A stretch of 64,000 bases of DNA from Entoloma clypeatum (GCA_963565915.1 OY751489.1:3968001-4032000), one strand, 5' to 3'; shown: positions 12,401 through 24,681, numbered from the stretch's first letter. Numbers and translations are program-made. Notes: generated from the sequence alone by a model not told the origin.

Positions 12401-12892
12401 CCACCACTACCACCGGCGTCGTCGTCTTCGTCTTCGTCCTCGGGCCGGGCATACGCGTCGCCCACGCCGACGCCGCAGCCCGCGGACCCGTTTGTGCGGA
12501 CGCACCGGAGCTTGTCGCAGTGCATCGCGGAGGTGCATCAGCGTGCACGGGCGCTGTACCCGCACCGGAAGCCGTGTAGCTGTTCGGCGAACGTGACGAC
12601 GAGCTGCCCGCCGTCGCACTTTTGGAGTCCGCCGCCGCCGGTGTCGCAGCTGATGGCGCCGGTGCTGCCGGATTTGTATTCGAGCTTGACGACGAGTGTG
12701 GGGGTGTTGCCTGGGGGAGGGCCGGCGTTGAGGAGTACTGGGAGTCTGGGGGTTGGTGCGGGTGGAGGAGGAGGGAGGGTTAGTTCGATGTCGCTGTCAC
12801 CGACGTCGAAGATGGCGGTGGTGGATACGATAAATTTCGAGCTTGGAGCGCTGAATTCGCAGAGCGATCAGAGTTGGATGTCGTTTTTCTGA
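9412..12892 (+). CDS. Zn2Cys6 fungal transcription factor 1 (841 aa, 15 exons)
   Basis: Exons: 9412-9600, 9656-9684, 9740-9752, 9810-9842, 9891-9921, 9982-10292, 10341-10525, 10580-10928, 11030-11039, 11105-11196, 11252-11360, 11425-11631, 11702-11910, 12058-12189, 12266-12892; phases close. The DNA-binding binuclear cluster is spread over four small exons: SCCECRRLKLK, CDRNFPCASCK, KRGCAEICPEG (C-x2-C-x6-C-x5-C-x2-C-x8-C). A basic stretch KRPRKASK precedes it and a coiled coil (HEMSDRIRQLEDALQDLQ) follows. The fungal_trans core includes ETFFPNLAHHCY, LSPRRLALLFMIL, LTAKLAQSIGLHR and SLFWELLYLDARL. The C-terminus is Ser/Pro/Gly-rich. The ATG at 9412 is chosen to match the paralog's layout; 9289 is a longer alternative. 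A nuclear regulator; targets unknown. Confidence 0.88.
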
Positions 12893-13351
12893 AATGTTGT
12901 TTTTTTTTTGTTTTTGTTTTTCTCCTTTTCTCCTTTTTTGTTTTTTTTTCCGTTTTCTTGATTCTCATCCCGTGTTTGATAATAATGTAGATACTATCGT
13001 AATTCCGCTTGGTGATAATTATGCTCTTTAGATTTTGGCTCTTGGGATTTATATAACTTTGGACTTTTGTTTCGTTACATGATATGATCAAAATCTCCGT
13101 TTCGTTCGCGTTTGATATTCCGAGTCTGTCGCAAACCTGTTGGGAAGGGGGGGGGGGAAGGGTCTCCATCAGAAACCGTCAGAGTAAGTATCTATGTAGG
13201 GTTTTTATGAATCCAGGTCCCTGAGCGTGGGAGTTGCAATTCTAGACGTCCGTTTCCGGAGTCACGAGGCCTAGGCTTCAACGGGTACAAACTTGGCTTT
13301 GCTCGGCTCGCCATTAATCTCTCGCCCCCTTCCTCCTCCCATCATCTCCCA

Positions 13352-16300
13352 ATGCTTCGGGGCACTCCAGATTATGCCCAACATCAGCACCCCCGCGACG
13401 ATGGCGAAGACCGCCCGACGAAGCGCCCCCGGCACGGCTCGTTTGCTCAAGTTGCCGCCGGCTATAGTGATCATGATGTCAATGTCAATGTCCCGCATGA
13501 GGGCCTCGTCGGTGCGGCAAGAATGGGGAGCGGACGACAAGATGTTGCTCCTGTGATGCCCAGGACGCAGGACAAGGACAAGAACCGGAGGTTGAGCTGT
13601 AAAGAGTGCAGGAGGTCAGTCTGGACTCTGTTGAGCAGTTTGCTTCCGTGTTTAATGTCATCGCCCCGTCTTTTTGTTCGCCTTAGGTTGAAGTTGAAGG
13701 TAAATCTGCATCGTCAAGTACAACTGTCCACCGTTGCTGAAATGCGACCAGTGCGATCGTGTTTTCCCTTGCCAGGTTCGTTCGTACTTGCGGGTTTATG
13801 CTGGTGCATCCCGGACTTACGGGCGGTTTATCTCCAGTCGTGCGTCAAAAGAGGCTGTGGAAGTCTATGTCCGGAGGGTGAGTGTCTGAATCTCCTTTAA
13901 GCCTCTTCTCTCCTCTTTCTGGCGCTGACACGCAACGCTTCTGTCCTCAGGTGCGTTGACATCGGGTCGCGGAAGTCGGTACGTTTGGTGACTAAATGGG
14001 GTCCTGTCAAAACCATCTCCCCCCCCCTCCCCATCCCCCCTTCCCATCAGAGGCCTCGAACAAAAAACTTACCCTGACCTCCCAAAAAAAAAAGGTTCAT
14101 TCTCGCAAACACGGAGCAGCTCCACGAAAAGATCACGCAGCTCAGCGACCGCGTCCGCGAACTCGAGGTTGCTCTCGAGACGCTCCAGTCGACGTGCTCA
14201 GACGAGCCCCACCCTCTGCTCTCCCCCGAGAAACTGCGCGTCAAGACTTCTCAGGATCTGTATGGCATCGGCACCCCATCGCAGCCGGCACACACACACA
14301 CACGGCCACCACCACCGCCGCCGCATCATGGTACGCAGCCTGCCGCCGGTTCCTCGAGGACACCCGCGGACGACCCCTTGCCTCCCCTAGGACAGCCTTC
14401 CCACCACGCAGAGAACCCGTATCCACCTGCCACGGTGCCAATAGTCTACCCCGCCCCGCCCGAGGTTCCTCCGGACGTGCTCCAGCTGAGTGCCACGTTC
14501 CCGTTCCCCTGGTCCGTCGACCTCCGCATCCGGAAACGCATCCGCGACTCGCTGCCGCCCCGACACGAGGCCCAAGCGATCTGTGAGCAGGCGCAGCAGA
14601 ATGCGTTGTGGCAGTACGTTTCCGCTCAGTCACCGTATCATGTTCGTTCATTTGTCACCGGTCCTGATTTTCCCACTGTAGATACCACTTGGACGCGTCG
14701 GAGACGTTCTTGCAGAACCTCTTGCACCACTGCTACACCACGTCGATCGAAGAGCTGAGTCCGCGCCGGCTGGCGCTGATGTTGATGCTGCTATCCATTG
14801 GGTCGATCGTCGATATGCGGGGCCCGCTTGGCTCTTTGCACGGAGAAGCGTACCATCACCTTGCGAGAGCTGCTGTATGCGAGATTCCGCTGATGGAGGA
14901 GCCGGATTTCGATGTGCTGCACGCTTTGGTAGGTATCTCCCTCTCCATCATCTTGGTGTTGTTGGTTGGTTGCTGATATTGGTCAGTTTTTCATGATCTG
15001 GTGGCATCTTATATTTTCCGATAACAAGAAGGCGGTTGGATATGCTTGGAATTTGATGGGTTTTGTTGCGAAGCTTGCTCAAGGGGTGAGGAGATTTTTC
15101 CCAACAAAGTGTTTTTTTATCACTCCACACTGACGTTGTGGGTGACTGACTATTCTTCGCAGCTTGGACTTCGTACGTGATCATATGCGGGTACCCTTTT
15201 TTGCTTGAACCAATGTCTTCCTTAGATCGTGATAGCCCTCGTTTGAAAGGAATACCAGAAGAATACGAAAAGCGGCGGGCGATATTTTGGGAATTGTTGA
15301 ATCTTGACTGCAGAATGGTCAGTACTTGCCCTTTTCCTTCTAGTATCACTGACTCAATCCACTTTCTCAGAGCTTATCGCTGGGACGCCCACCCTCAATT
15401 TGCCTATCACACGTCGACACCAAGCCACCGTCTTTCTGCGGTGTTGGTCTGTACGTCCCCAAAGAAGAGATCATTTGTATGCCTACCTCTCTTTTTTTTT
15501 CCCTTCCACCTTCCGCAATTCTAAGCGAAGATCCCTCCTCACAGACCACGAATGGAAAAACGCTTTCTTCATCAAATGCCTCACGCCAGTCCTTGATGCC
15601 GTCGTCGTCGTGGAGTCTCCGACTTATGCAAAGTTTCTGGAGCTCGACAAGGTCGTCCGGGAGTTCAGGGTGCCGTCGTTGCTGGACGAGCATAAATTAT
15701 ATGATGCGAAACCACGGTTCTTGGTTATGCAAAGGGCACTGGTATCATCCAGTCGCGATATCGGTGCGCTCTCCTCTCTGCAACATCTGCCTCTCTCTCG
15801 CTGATATTCTCTTTATGAAAAGCCCTGCTCCAGCTACACCGACGGTTCTTTGCGGAAGCAATGAGCAGCTCCGAACCGTTTGACCTGCACCACAAGTATG
15901 CGCCGTCAGTGCTGGCTACGTATTTGGGAGCGGCGTCTCTGATATCGACGATTGAGACGCTCTTTGATCACGAGCCCCAGCTGAGCGCGAGGTTCTTGTA
16001 CTTTTGGTTTAATTCGTATTCTGCTGCCGTAAGCCCCCCCCCTTTTCTTTTCCATTGGAGCCGGAGCTGAGGCCGTTGGATGGGACTTTCAGGTTACGCT
16101 GTCGCTCTTTGTGTTTAGAGCGCCACTGACGCCGTTTGGGCCGAACGCATCGAAGGAGCTGGATCGGATATGCAAATTGTTCCGGAAAGCGGCCAAGATT
16201 CTGCCAGTCAGTGGGCGGATACTGGTGAGCCTCCCCCTTCAGACTTCCGTCTCTCTTATTTTATGACAACTCTTTTTTATTTCCTGCCCAGCCACTCGTT

Positions 16301-16792
16301 GAGAAACTCGCAGTAAAAGCGCGTGCGTGTCTGAAGCAACACCAAATTCAACAACCCGGTCCTCCCGGTCCACGCCACCAACACCAACACCAACACCAAC
16401 CGTGGTCCAGCGACCAGATTCCGGCCTCCCTCCGAGATGTACATCCCGCTCTCGTGCGGTACGCTGAGGAGTTCAAGGTTTCCGCCGGACATTTGGACGT
16501 GCTGCCTTCGTCCCCTACGGCGTCCCTGCGCCCCTCCACCTCTACGTCCACCATCAGCAGCAGCAGCAGCAGCAGCGGGGGCGGGGACAGGGACAGGGAC
16601 AAGGACCTCGGAGACTCGTGGATGCCGGATATCCACCGGTACGCCAGCGCGGGTGTGGGGCTGGATGTGAGGACGCAGCCGACACCGTTCATGCCTTCAT
16701 CGCCGAGAGTGGATGGGAAGGAGGAGTTTAATTTGGACCATGGGTCGTTGGCGGGGCAGTTCGGAGAGACGAGTTATATGGCGTGGTTTTGA
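13352..16792 (+). CDS. Zn2Cys6 fungal transcription factor 2 (820 aa, 15 exons)
   Basis: Tandem paralog of the upstream regulator, same strand, 460 bp downstream. Exons: 13352-13614, 13687-13699, 13752-13775, 13838-13877, 13951-13978, 14095-14613, 14682-14928, 14987-15085, 15163-15172, 15226-15317, 15371-15440, 15545-15763, 15823-16028, 16093-16224, 16292-16792; phases close. The cluster reads SCKECRRLKLK, CDRVFPCQ, SCVKRGCGSLCPEG. The linker and coiled coil (RFILANTEQLHEKITQLSDR) match the first gene. The regulatory core has ETFLQNLLHHCY, LAQGLGLHRD, AIFWELLNLDCRM and WKNAFFIKCLTPVLD. The C-terminus has HQHQHQHQ and a Ser run. It has one intron (14929-14986) that the first gene lacks and one fewer near the cluster. 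The donor at 15441 (GTGTTG) is weak. Targets unknown. Confidence 0.88.
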
Positions 16793-17327
16793 GCTTTTTG
16801 AAGGGCGGCTCGGACAAAAGGGCGAGACGAGTGGAAGTGTGTGATTCTTCTTGTGTTGTGGAACCGTATTCGAGGGTATGCGTGCACGATTGTTTTCACG
16901 TTTTTTTTTTTTCATGCCACAGTGGATTATGTTGCTTATCTGGGCTACTACGTACGGTATACAGATTTTTGTATTTTGGTGTTGATGTGTATGTTACCAG
17001 ATAAGTGTGTATGTAATGTTGGATGTCGGGAATTATGAACAGGTTGAATGCCCAGAGGTCACAATGCGTGGAGGAGAACTTGGTTCGAAGTCAAGGGGTG
17101 CAGAAGGATGAGAAGACAAGAAGAACCCGCGGTCGTTATGTTCTGTCGTTATGGAGCGGACTTGTCGTTTGACGTTGGCTTCGCTTCATGATGAACAGGC
17201 ATGACTCCTGGGGACGCGGGTAACCTCCTGGAATGCTCGGCGCTCGGCGATGTCATGCGAAGGGCCATGAACATTCCCGTGCCCCTAGATGCCTGGCCCT
17301 GAATTTATTTCTGTCCCACCGACATCA
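16793..17327. other. intergenic, no gene seen
   Basis: This holds the 3' flank of transcription factor 2 and the 3' flank of the convergent F-box gene. A T-run lies at 16901-16911. No open frame with family motifs. Confidence 0.5.
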
Positions 17328-20028
17328 TCACTTGGGGTCCTCCCACGACTTGGAAAAGAGCTCGACTTTGACAAAATCCTTGCCGACTTTCGGTTTCTTG
17401 ATTCTATGCCTACAGAAATAACCGAATTTCCGTGAGCATACCAGCTGCCAAACCATATCAAGGGCACACACTTGTCGGCAAGATGCGATCTGAGCGAATG
17501 AATCGTGTGGAGGCGAAGCTTGCGCGTGTGAGTGCATCGTTTGCAACCGTATTCCGCGGGAGGCGTTGAAGATAGTGTGACTTTCTTGCGTGGTGTATAT
17601 TGTGCTTTGGAATTTCGATCGTAGAAAAAATCTATGTTTTCCATGGGAGTGTCGATAGAATGGCTGGGGGTCGAAAGCATGAATTTTTTGGCGAGGACGG
17701 ATCCGAGACGGAGATCAATTAGACTCACACAGTGCGGACGTGGTGGATTGCTTGACGACGTTTCACGTAGTTCAGGTGATGCTCAGAACAATAGTTACAG
17801 CTCCACGCTTCGTCAGTCGTAGGCGGATATTGCACTTCATGGTGTCGGACCATCGCAGATGCTTCGTCACTGAGAAGACGCCATGCTGGTTTGGAGTGCG
17901 AATCGGACTCGTGGGATATCATCATCGTGACATGAGCGATCTAAGAAAAGGTATCATCATAGACCATCCCGAGGAAGCGCAGAAGTCTACATGATAACGT
18001 ACACATTCCTTCCATGTCATAACCGGGTAACGATGTGACGGGTGAATCGGACAATTCGCGCACACAAGCCTCACGTTCAATCGATCCATGTCAGCCGCGG
18101 TTGTCGTAGACGGGTCTAGGCCAAGAACTTGTACCAGGGCTTTGGCTATCTGTGACCCAACGGGACTGAAGTGGCGGGGAAAACCACAGCACCGTAGATG
18201 CAGCCCAAGGTCGTCCAGACTGAATGAGTAATTCTCGAGTTCACGTTCCTCCCAAACTCTAGTGCGTGTCGTGTAGTGGTCTCCAAAACAGGTGAAGATT
18301 GACGTCGCCAAGTTCAAAGGAGCCAATGTCTCGTCATCGTTGGCGTTATGCAGTGAGTTAGTAGGTAAAAGTGAAAGGAGATCTTTGAATTGTTGTTTGC
18401 GCCAGTTGTCAATAGCACTTGGAAGCTGTTCCAGGACAGCATCCAATTCCGAGGGGCCAAGTTGTAGTTCGACTGGAGCATCCAACAAAGGTTGCAATGC
18501 CTCGAGAGAAAGCACATCCCTTGTGTGTGGTTGACGACTCCAGAGTTTCGGCAAAACCGATTTCTGATATCGCTTATAAAACCTTGAAATCATCTCTTCT
18601 CGTTCTGATCGCACCCTTCTTTGCCTATTCTTCGCAATGTCTCTTTCGATTGCAAGACGTAGTTCTCGCCAGGCTGCATTTCGAGTCAGCAAGGATGCCG
18701 ATGGAGCTCAAACATGCGACTCGAGACTTGCCTCGCCGGGTAAGCTTCTGAATGTTTAGTTCGCGCACTGAACGATCCTTGACATTACACAGGGAAAAAT
18801 TAAGGTTCAGGTTGTATTCGTAATACTTGATTCGTTCCCAAATTCTGGGTTGTGAGCACTCAAATGAGGTCCGATGCATTTAAAATAGTGAAGTTGAACG
18901 CACTTCGACATGAGGTGACGACGCCTATTGTTATCTTCTTCCACCACTTTTCGTTGTACAGCGAAACACCATAGATGAGCCGCTCTGGCATGCTGCTCCA
19001 CTCTTTACTAGGAAATGAATGACACATGATTTATGGGAGACCTACTTCTGTTATGGAGGTTGCGCGTTCTCTGGCTTCGGCCAGAAAGATCTCGAATGCT
19101 TCCTGAGCTCCCTGCTTTCCCCGGGCAATCGCTTCCTTGAATTCATTGATTGCCTGCACCATCACAATGGCATCGCGCGTCAAGTACAGGGGAGCGACAT
19201 TGAAGCCTGTTTATTAATTAGAAAGACTTGAGTCGCTACACAGCAGCGTTTTGAAATAGAGCTTACATGTATGACTCGGACGGGAGCAAGGGACCATGTC
19301 CCACACGATGCTACCCACTTCAGGTGCAACCTCATTAGCACGCTCGAACTTGTAGGGGGAGTCGACGCTTGAGGTCGGAAAGATTAGTACAATTGGTCAA
19401 TATAACTCTTCTAAACAATACTCACATGTCCGGCATGCAGCACGAGCACCAACGCCGTCGAAATGCAAAGTTCGGAAGAACACCATATTTCCCACATTCC
19501 TGTTCCATAATCATTTCATGAGAAAGCCAAAGGAAGTAGAACGACGAAAGGCTTCACGTCACAGGTTATCGGCCCGAATAAAATTGTTGCCCATGCTGGC
19601 TCGGAAAGGTCCGGCGGACATCTCGGAAGGGATGGATGGCAGTCGAAAGCGATTTTCCAGACATAGGCCGCACTCCGCCCAAGCATTAAACTCCGTAAGC
19701 CTTTGGCGGTCAGTACGATGTGATAGAGGTCTATTGGACTGAGGTACTGAAAGATCTAACAGAAGCTTAATATTATTCGTTATATCCATGTCCGAAGAAA
19801 ATAGACAAACCTCGAAGAGAAGTTCAACAGGGAACTGGAGACAATAACTGAGATCGAATGATTCTTCTTCCCAGTCCACTTTCGTCTCTGTTGCTTCATG
19901 AGTGTTGTCGCCATGAAATTTCCTACAAGATCGGGCTCTTCACGCCGGAGTCGTTGGGCGTCTCCCAATGCTGAACAGAAATCGTCGAACTCCACGTCCA
20001 TGAGTGGTAGTACATGGTCATGGAGCAT
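17328..20028 (-). CDS. F-box protein with Cys/His clusters, paralog A (one-base frame break)
   Basis: A multi-exon gene read from MLHDHVLPLMDVEFD.. (20028) to the stop at 17328-17330. An N-terminal F-box reads FPVELLFE, intron, IFQYLSPIDLYHIVL. A Cys cluster follows (PITCDECGKYG, RRRWCSCCMPD), then a middle helical region (SEREEMISRFYKRYQKSVLP) and a long domain shared with paralog B (FSLDDLGLHLRCCGFPRHF, GLDPSTTTAADMDRLNVR). Two C-terminal Cys-pair/His clusters follow (AWSCNYCSEHH, YGCKRCTHTRK). The tail is HRIKKPKVGKDFVKVELF. At about 19866-19870 one A is missing relative to paralog B, so the N-terminal and F-box frames do not join. A GC-AG intron lies near 18667-18730. F-box proteins act as SCF ubiquitin-ligase adaptors; the substrate is unknown. 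Confidence 0.7.
18674..18731 (-). other. GC-AG intron in F-box paralog A
   Basis: After ACCCGGCGAG the minus strand continues GCAAGT.., with a GCTGAC branch-like site and an ATGCAG acceptor, 58 nt in all. Joining gives ..CGA GCC TGG CGA GAA.. in the frame of AWRELRLAIERD; without splicing the frame is broken. The same position in paralog B has a 54-nt GC-AG intron. Coordinates are good to a few bases. Confidence 0.6.
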
Positions 20029-20523
20029 GATGGAAGATCGGGACGGTCTGTGCTTGAATAGGATCGAAAGTCCTGTTTATTGGATGGTTGTGACTCATCT
20101 AACTCCTTTCCAAAAATCAATTCCTAAACTCAAACATCATTGGATGGGGCACGAACGCGAAGGCAAATCAGATTCAGGCTCTGCATTGAAATATCCAGAC
20201 ATAATCCATGAGCGCTGAGCACTGAGGAATCAGTGAACATGTCTTCAAGAGTTTTTGACGTTGTGATGTCATGATCATTATGTAATTTAAGTACGTGGTA
20301 GGTTCAAGAATGAGAAGTCTTGGGATTCAAATATCGCTGAAGCCCTTCAAAAATATTGATTCATTGCAGCATTGTACGGTTGGACATATACTAGACATCG
20401 GACTTATGAAGCAACAAAGCTTCCAAGAACAGAAGACTTGAATCCTTCAGCATTTACTACGCCTCTATCCTAGCGACATATACAAGATAAGAGAGGAGTT
20501 TCGATTCTTGTTCGCCGGCTCCC
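20029..20523. other. intergenic between F-box paralogs
   Basis: This is the upstream region of paralog A and the 3' flank of paralog B. No clear TATA box or gene is seen. Confidence 0.4.
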
Positions 20524-23194
20524 CTATCTAGGATTTTGAAATAGCTGGACTTTGACGAAATCGATGTCAAGTTGAGGTTCTCTGATTCCATGTCTATAGT
20601 AAAATGGTAAGGAGGTTGCTCTGTCACTTCCAAAGATTACCATACTTATCAACCAGATGCAATTTGAGTGCTCGCATCGCGAAAAGGCATATTCGGGTAT
20701 GAGGGCATCGTTTACATCGATATTCCGCAGCAGGATTTGATGATATGGTTACGGGTATGTTGGGTGTATGTTCAGCTCTGAGACTCCGATCGTAAAAGAA
20801 GTCTGTATCTGCAACAGGACAGATGATGGAATGCCTGGAATATTCAAATGAATGATTTTTAGGGAGGAAAGGATCATATAAACTGAGCTTACACGCTTTT
20901 GACATGATGGACTGCTTGTTGACGTGTTACATAGTTGCGAAAATGTGCTGAACAATGGGTACAGCTCCATGCTTTGTCAGTGGCAGAAGGATATAGAAGC
21001 TCATGGTGTCGGACTATCGCATGTGCTTCGGGACTAAGAAGATGCCATGCTGGCGTAGAATGCCCCCCTCCCACGCCATGGAGGACCTACCAAAAAAGAA
21101 TATCAACGCAGGGCCTAAAACAGGGTATTTAGCGGGCCAACATACAAGTTCCTTCCATGTCATGACCTGATAAGGACTGGGTGGATTTGGACATTCCGCG
21201 CATACGAATCTAGCGTTCAATTGATCCATATATGCCACAGTTGTTGTTGATGGGTCTAGGTCGAGAGACTGTACCAGAAGTTCAACAAGACGCGATCCGG
21301 CAGAGTTGAAGCTTATGTGGAGCTGGTTGCGGAAATCGTGGCACTGGAAATGCAGCTCAATATCGTCCAGACTGAATGACAAAGATTCAAAACCCCGTCC
21401 ACATCGAGAACAGGCAAAAACTGACGTCGCCAGGTACAGAGCAGTCCAAGCATGATGGTGAAGGGGCAAGCAGACGCCATTATCCACCACATGAGGTAAC
21501 AGCGAAATAAGACGCCTTCGTTGCTGTTCCTGCCAAAGGTCAAAATAATCGGGAAGTCGCCCAATGGCAATGTTTAACTCGGAGCTGCTCATCTGTACTT
21601 TGACTGTCGCATCCAATAGGGCTTTGAATGCTCCAAATTTGAGCACATCATCCAGAGTTGGTTGGTTTCTCCAAAGCTTTGGAGTGAGAGACTTCAAATA
21701 TCCTTCTTGGGCAATTGTGATTGCCTCAACTCGTTCTGAACGCACCCTGTGGCGCTCACGCTCGATGACATCGCCCTCTATTGAATAGTGTATTTGACGC
21801 CTGACTATATCAGAGTTAGCAGTGCACCATAAATGGAACTCAAAAAGTACAGCCTTGCCTCGCCGGGTAAACCTCCGAACGCCAAGCTTGGGCAATAGGC
21901 AATATTGAAGCATATATCCACGGAAGTCACAGGTGTCGTACCCAAGACTGATGATCCGTTGGCGAGACCTGCATTGGTAACCGCTGAAACAAACGGTATA
22001 TTTCCAAAACCCTCATAACGCACCTCGGCACGAGCTCCTTGCACCTCAATGCAAATTTCTCGTTCCTCACTCGATCTTCTTTGAGGAATTCCTCCTCTAC
22101 CCTCTGGGACCATGTGAAAACTTCACCGGCAGACTTCGAAAGCTCACGAGTCAGCAACAACACAGATGATGGATGCAAGACCCACCCTCCTCACAGAGGC
22201 AGCATATTTTCTGGCCGCATTCTGGAAAGCCTCAAACGCCCCCAAAGCTCCCTGTTCTCCCTGACGAATTTGTTCTTTGAACTTCCTGACTCTTTCAGCC
22301 ATCGCAAAGACATCTACTTTCACATAGTAGGGCTGCCGATAACTATATGTCAGGGCTAGAGAAGAAATCCGATGATATAAGCTACACGGCAGGCTTTGGA
22401 GATCTGACTCACGTGTCCGATAAGAGGACGGGACCAGACTCCAAACAACGTCACGCGCCTCAGGCGGAAACGCTATGTCACGTTCGAGTCGGGATTGGGT
22501 GGCGAGACTTGGAATCGGAGGGTTTTTGAAGGCAGTGCAATTAGTCAATATGTACAGTGGACTCTCCTCTTTGAACGGAACTCACAACTTCGGGATGCAG
22601 CATGAGCACAAACGCCGTCGAAATACGAAGTCAGGAAAAAACCGTATTGACCACACGCCTGCCCAGCGGGCTTTCGTGAGATTGATCAAGTCGACAGGAA
22701 AAACTTCACTTCACAGGTTATCGGTCCGAACAAAAGTGTTGTCCACCTTGGCTCAGACACATCAGGAGGGCACCTGGGAAGCGATGGGTGATAATCGAAA
22801 GAAATTTTCCAAATGTAAGCTGCGCTCCGCATGAGTACGATACGCCGGAGAGCCTTTGTTGTCAGAGCGATGTGATAGAGATCGATCGGGTGGAGGTGTT
22901 GAAAAATCTAAGGGAATCATTATGTCACCGACAGTTCAGTTCCCAAAAGTAACAAACCTCGTAAATGAGTTCAAGCGGGAGCTGGAGACAGCAACTGATA
23001 TCAAATGATTTCTTCTTTCCAGTCCACGTTCTTCTCTCTCGTTTCATGACTGATGTAGCCAGGACATTTCCTGCAATGCGGGTTGCAAGCCCACTACACT
23101 TACATCGTGAAGGATGCACTGGTTTACGGTCTTGAAATTCTGAACATAAATTATCAACGCCCGTGAATGGAAGTACTTGCAGATCACTTGGCAT
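20524..23194 (-). CDS. F-box protein with Cys/His clusters, paralog B (probably frameshifted)
   Basis: Same architecture and strand as paralog A. It starts MPSDLQVLPFTG (23194); the F-box reads LQLPLELIYE, intron, IFQHLHPIDLYHIALTTKAL. The Cys cluster is ITCEACGQYG, then RRRLCSCCIPK. The shared domain (SFSLDDIELHFQC, LDLDPSTTTVAYMDQL) is followed by finger-like AWSCTHCSAHFRNY and YRCKRCPHTR. The end is DIDFVKVQLFQNPR with stop at 20524-20526. Between CGQYG and FPDFVFRRR a T6 run (22636-22641) is one T short of frame, and the frame is again lost at the next intron (about 22350-22430). So it is either a young pseudogene or has homopolymer sequence errors. It keeps the GC-AG intron (GCAAGG..GATATAG). 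Role as in paralog A, if expressed. Confidence 0.65.
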
Positions 23195-23437
23195 GATGGA
23201 AAGGTCTAGCTGTTTTCGAAGTTCCTTTTTGTTCCCGGTCCTACAAGGATGAAGTACTCAGTCGCGACTGATGTCAAGACCATCCCACGCACGAATTAGA
23301 AGAAAAGATGAACACTCATGCCGAGTCACTTCGAAATTAAAGTCAACTTGGTTACATTACGTAATCTGATCTCGTTTGTTTGAACTACCATAACGCTGGC
23401 TCCCTCACGCGCTTCGACGGACTCTTCTCTCCCCGAA

Positions 23438-24681
23438 ATGGCTTCAGTACGGGAAGTCTGGGCATTAAATCTCGACTCTGAGATGCGGAACATCCGCGAA
23501 GTTGTCGAGAAATATCCGTACATCGCAATGGTCGTACTCTCGTCCGCATCCATCTTCCAACCTCGTCGACTTACGTGCCTGGTCGTGGCAGGATACGGAA
23601 TTTCCTGGTGTTATCGCGCGTCCAATAGGGACGTTTAAGACGTCGTCTGACTACCATTATCAGACGATGCGGTGTAATGTGGATTTGTTGAAGATTATCC
23701 AGGTGGGGCTTACGTTCGCCGACGAGGAGGGGAACTTTCCACAAGAATGTTCAACCTGGCAATTTAACTTCAAGTTCAGTGTGAAGTGCGTATTTCCTTC
23801 TCGCTGCTTTCGTTGGGTTTGATGGTTCCGGTCAGTGACGATATGTACTCACAAGAGTCAATAGAGCCTCTGCAAAAGGCGGGCTTTGACTTTCAGAGGC
23901 ATGAAGAATTCGGCATCCTACCTAATGATTTCGCGGAGCTTATGATCACGTCGGGGTTGGTGTTAGCGCCCGAAACGAAATGGATATCGTTCCACAGGTC
24001 AGTTCCAGTCGCGTCGTTTTCTTGCGGGATGCTAATGAGCTTTGATTAGTGCCTACGACTTTGGTTATTTTGTGAAACTTCTAACTGCAGAATCACTACC
24101 CACGACCGAAGAACAGTTCTTTTCGTTGCTCCGAACATGGTTTCCAACCGTGTACGATGTTAAATTTCTGGTGCGGTCTACGAAGGTCCTAAGAGGGACC
24201 CTGCAAGAACTGGCTGACGATCTCGGAGTTCGTCCCTTTCTCTCCTCCCTTATCAAATCCCAACCTCAACACTGCACTACAGATCCAACGAATTGGCACC
24301 AACCAAACAGGCTCCGACTCCCTTCTCACCGCCTCCACATTCTTCAAGATACAACAACTGTACTTCGACGACCACATTGATGATGCGGAGTACAGCGGGA
24401 AGCTGTATGGCTTCGGCCCGACTTTCACTGTATCCAATGGACTCACGGATCCCGGCCGGGGTGGAGCGACTATTGCGGAGAGAGAGGACCGTAGTTCGGC
24501 TTCGTCAACGAGGGAAAACCAGAGTCAGACTCAGGCGGGGCCTTTGACACCAGGGCAGGGTGTCATTCACCATAACCATGCCCAGATGGGTATGGGGCCC
24601 ATGCAGATGCCATCCAGTGGTTCTTATGGGATGGGAGGGAGTACGCCTTATCTGAGGACGGGCCTGGTTGGAGGGCGGTAG
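23438..24681 (+). CDS. caf1: CAF1/POP2 deadenylase of the CCR4-NOT complex (341 aa)
   Basis: Exons: 23438-23530, 23592-23785, 23836-23997, 24050-24227, 24283-24681; phases close. The protein starts ASVREVWALNLDSEMRNI and matches the DEDD-family CAF1 nuclease (CNOT7/8, Pop2) along its length: MDTEFPGVIARPIG (Asp, Glu), SDYHYQTMRCNVDLLKIIQ, TWQFNFKFSV, HSAYDFGYFVKLLT (Asp) and GSDSLLT (Asp). It removes poly(A) tails in the cytoplasm with the NOT1 scaffold. Oddity: family members read GxxHQAGSD before the last Asp, while here the codons give RIGTNQTGSD. The usual active-site His is missing, apparently by loss of one codon. The C-terminal ~85 residues are Gly/Met/Gln-rich and disordered. The tRNA gene follows 105 bp downstream. 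Confidence 0.95.

Noticed and set aside
12407..12619. Arg-rich minus-strand frame
   Set aside because: Shadow of the GC-rich last exon of transcription factor 1.
14241..14651. A 136-codon minus-strand frame
   Set aside because: Antisense to the CDS of transcription factor 2 (exon 6); no motif.
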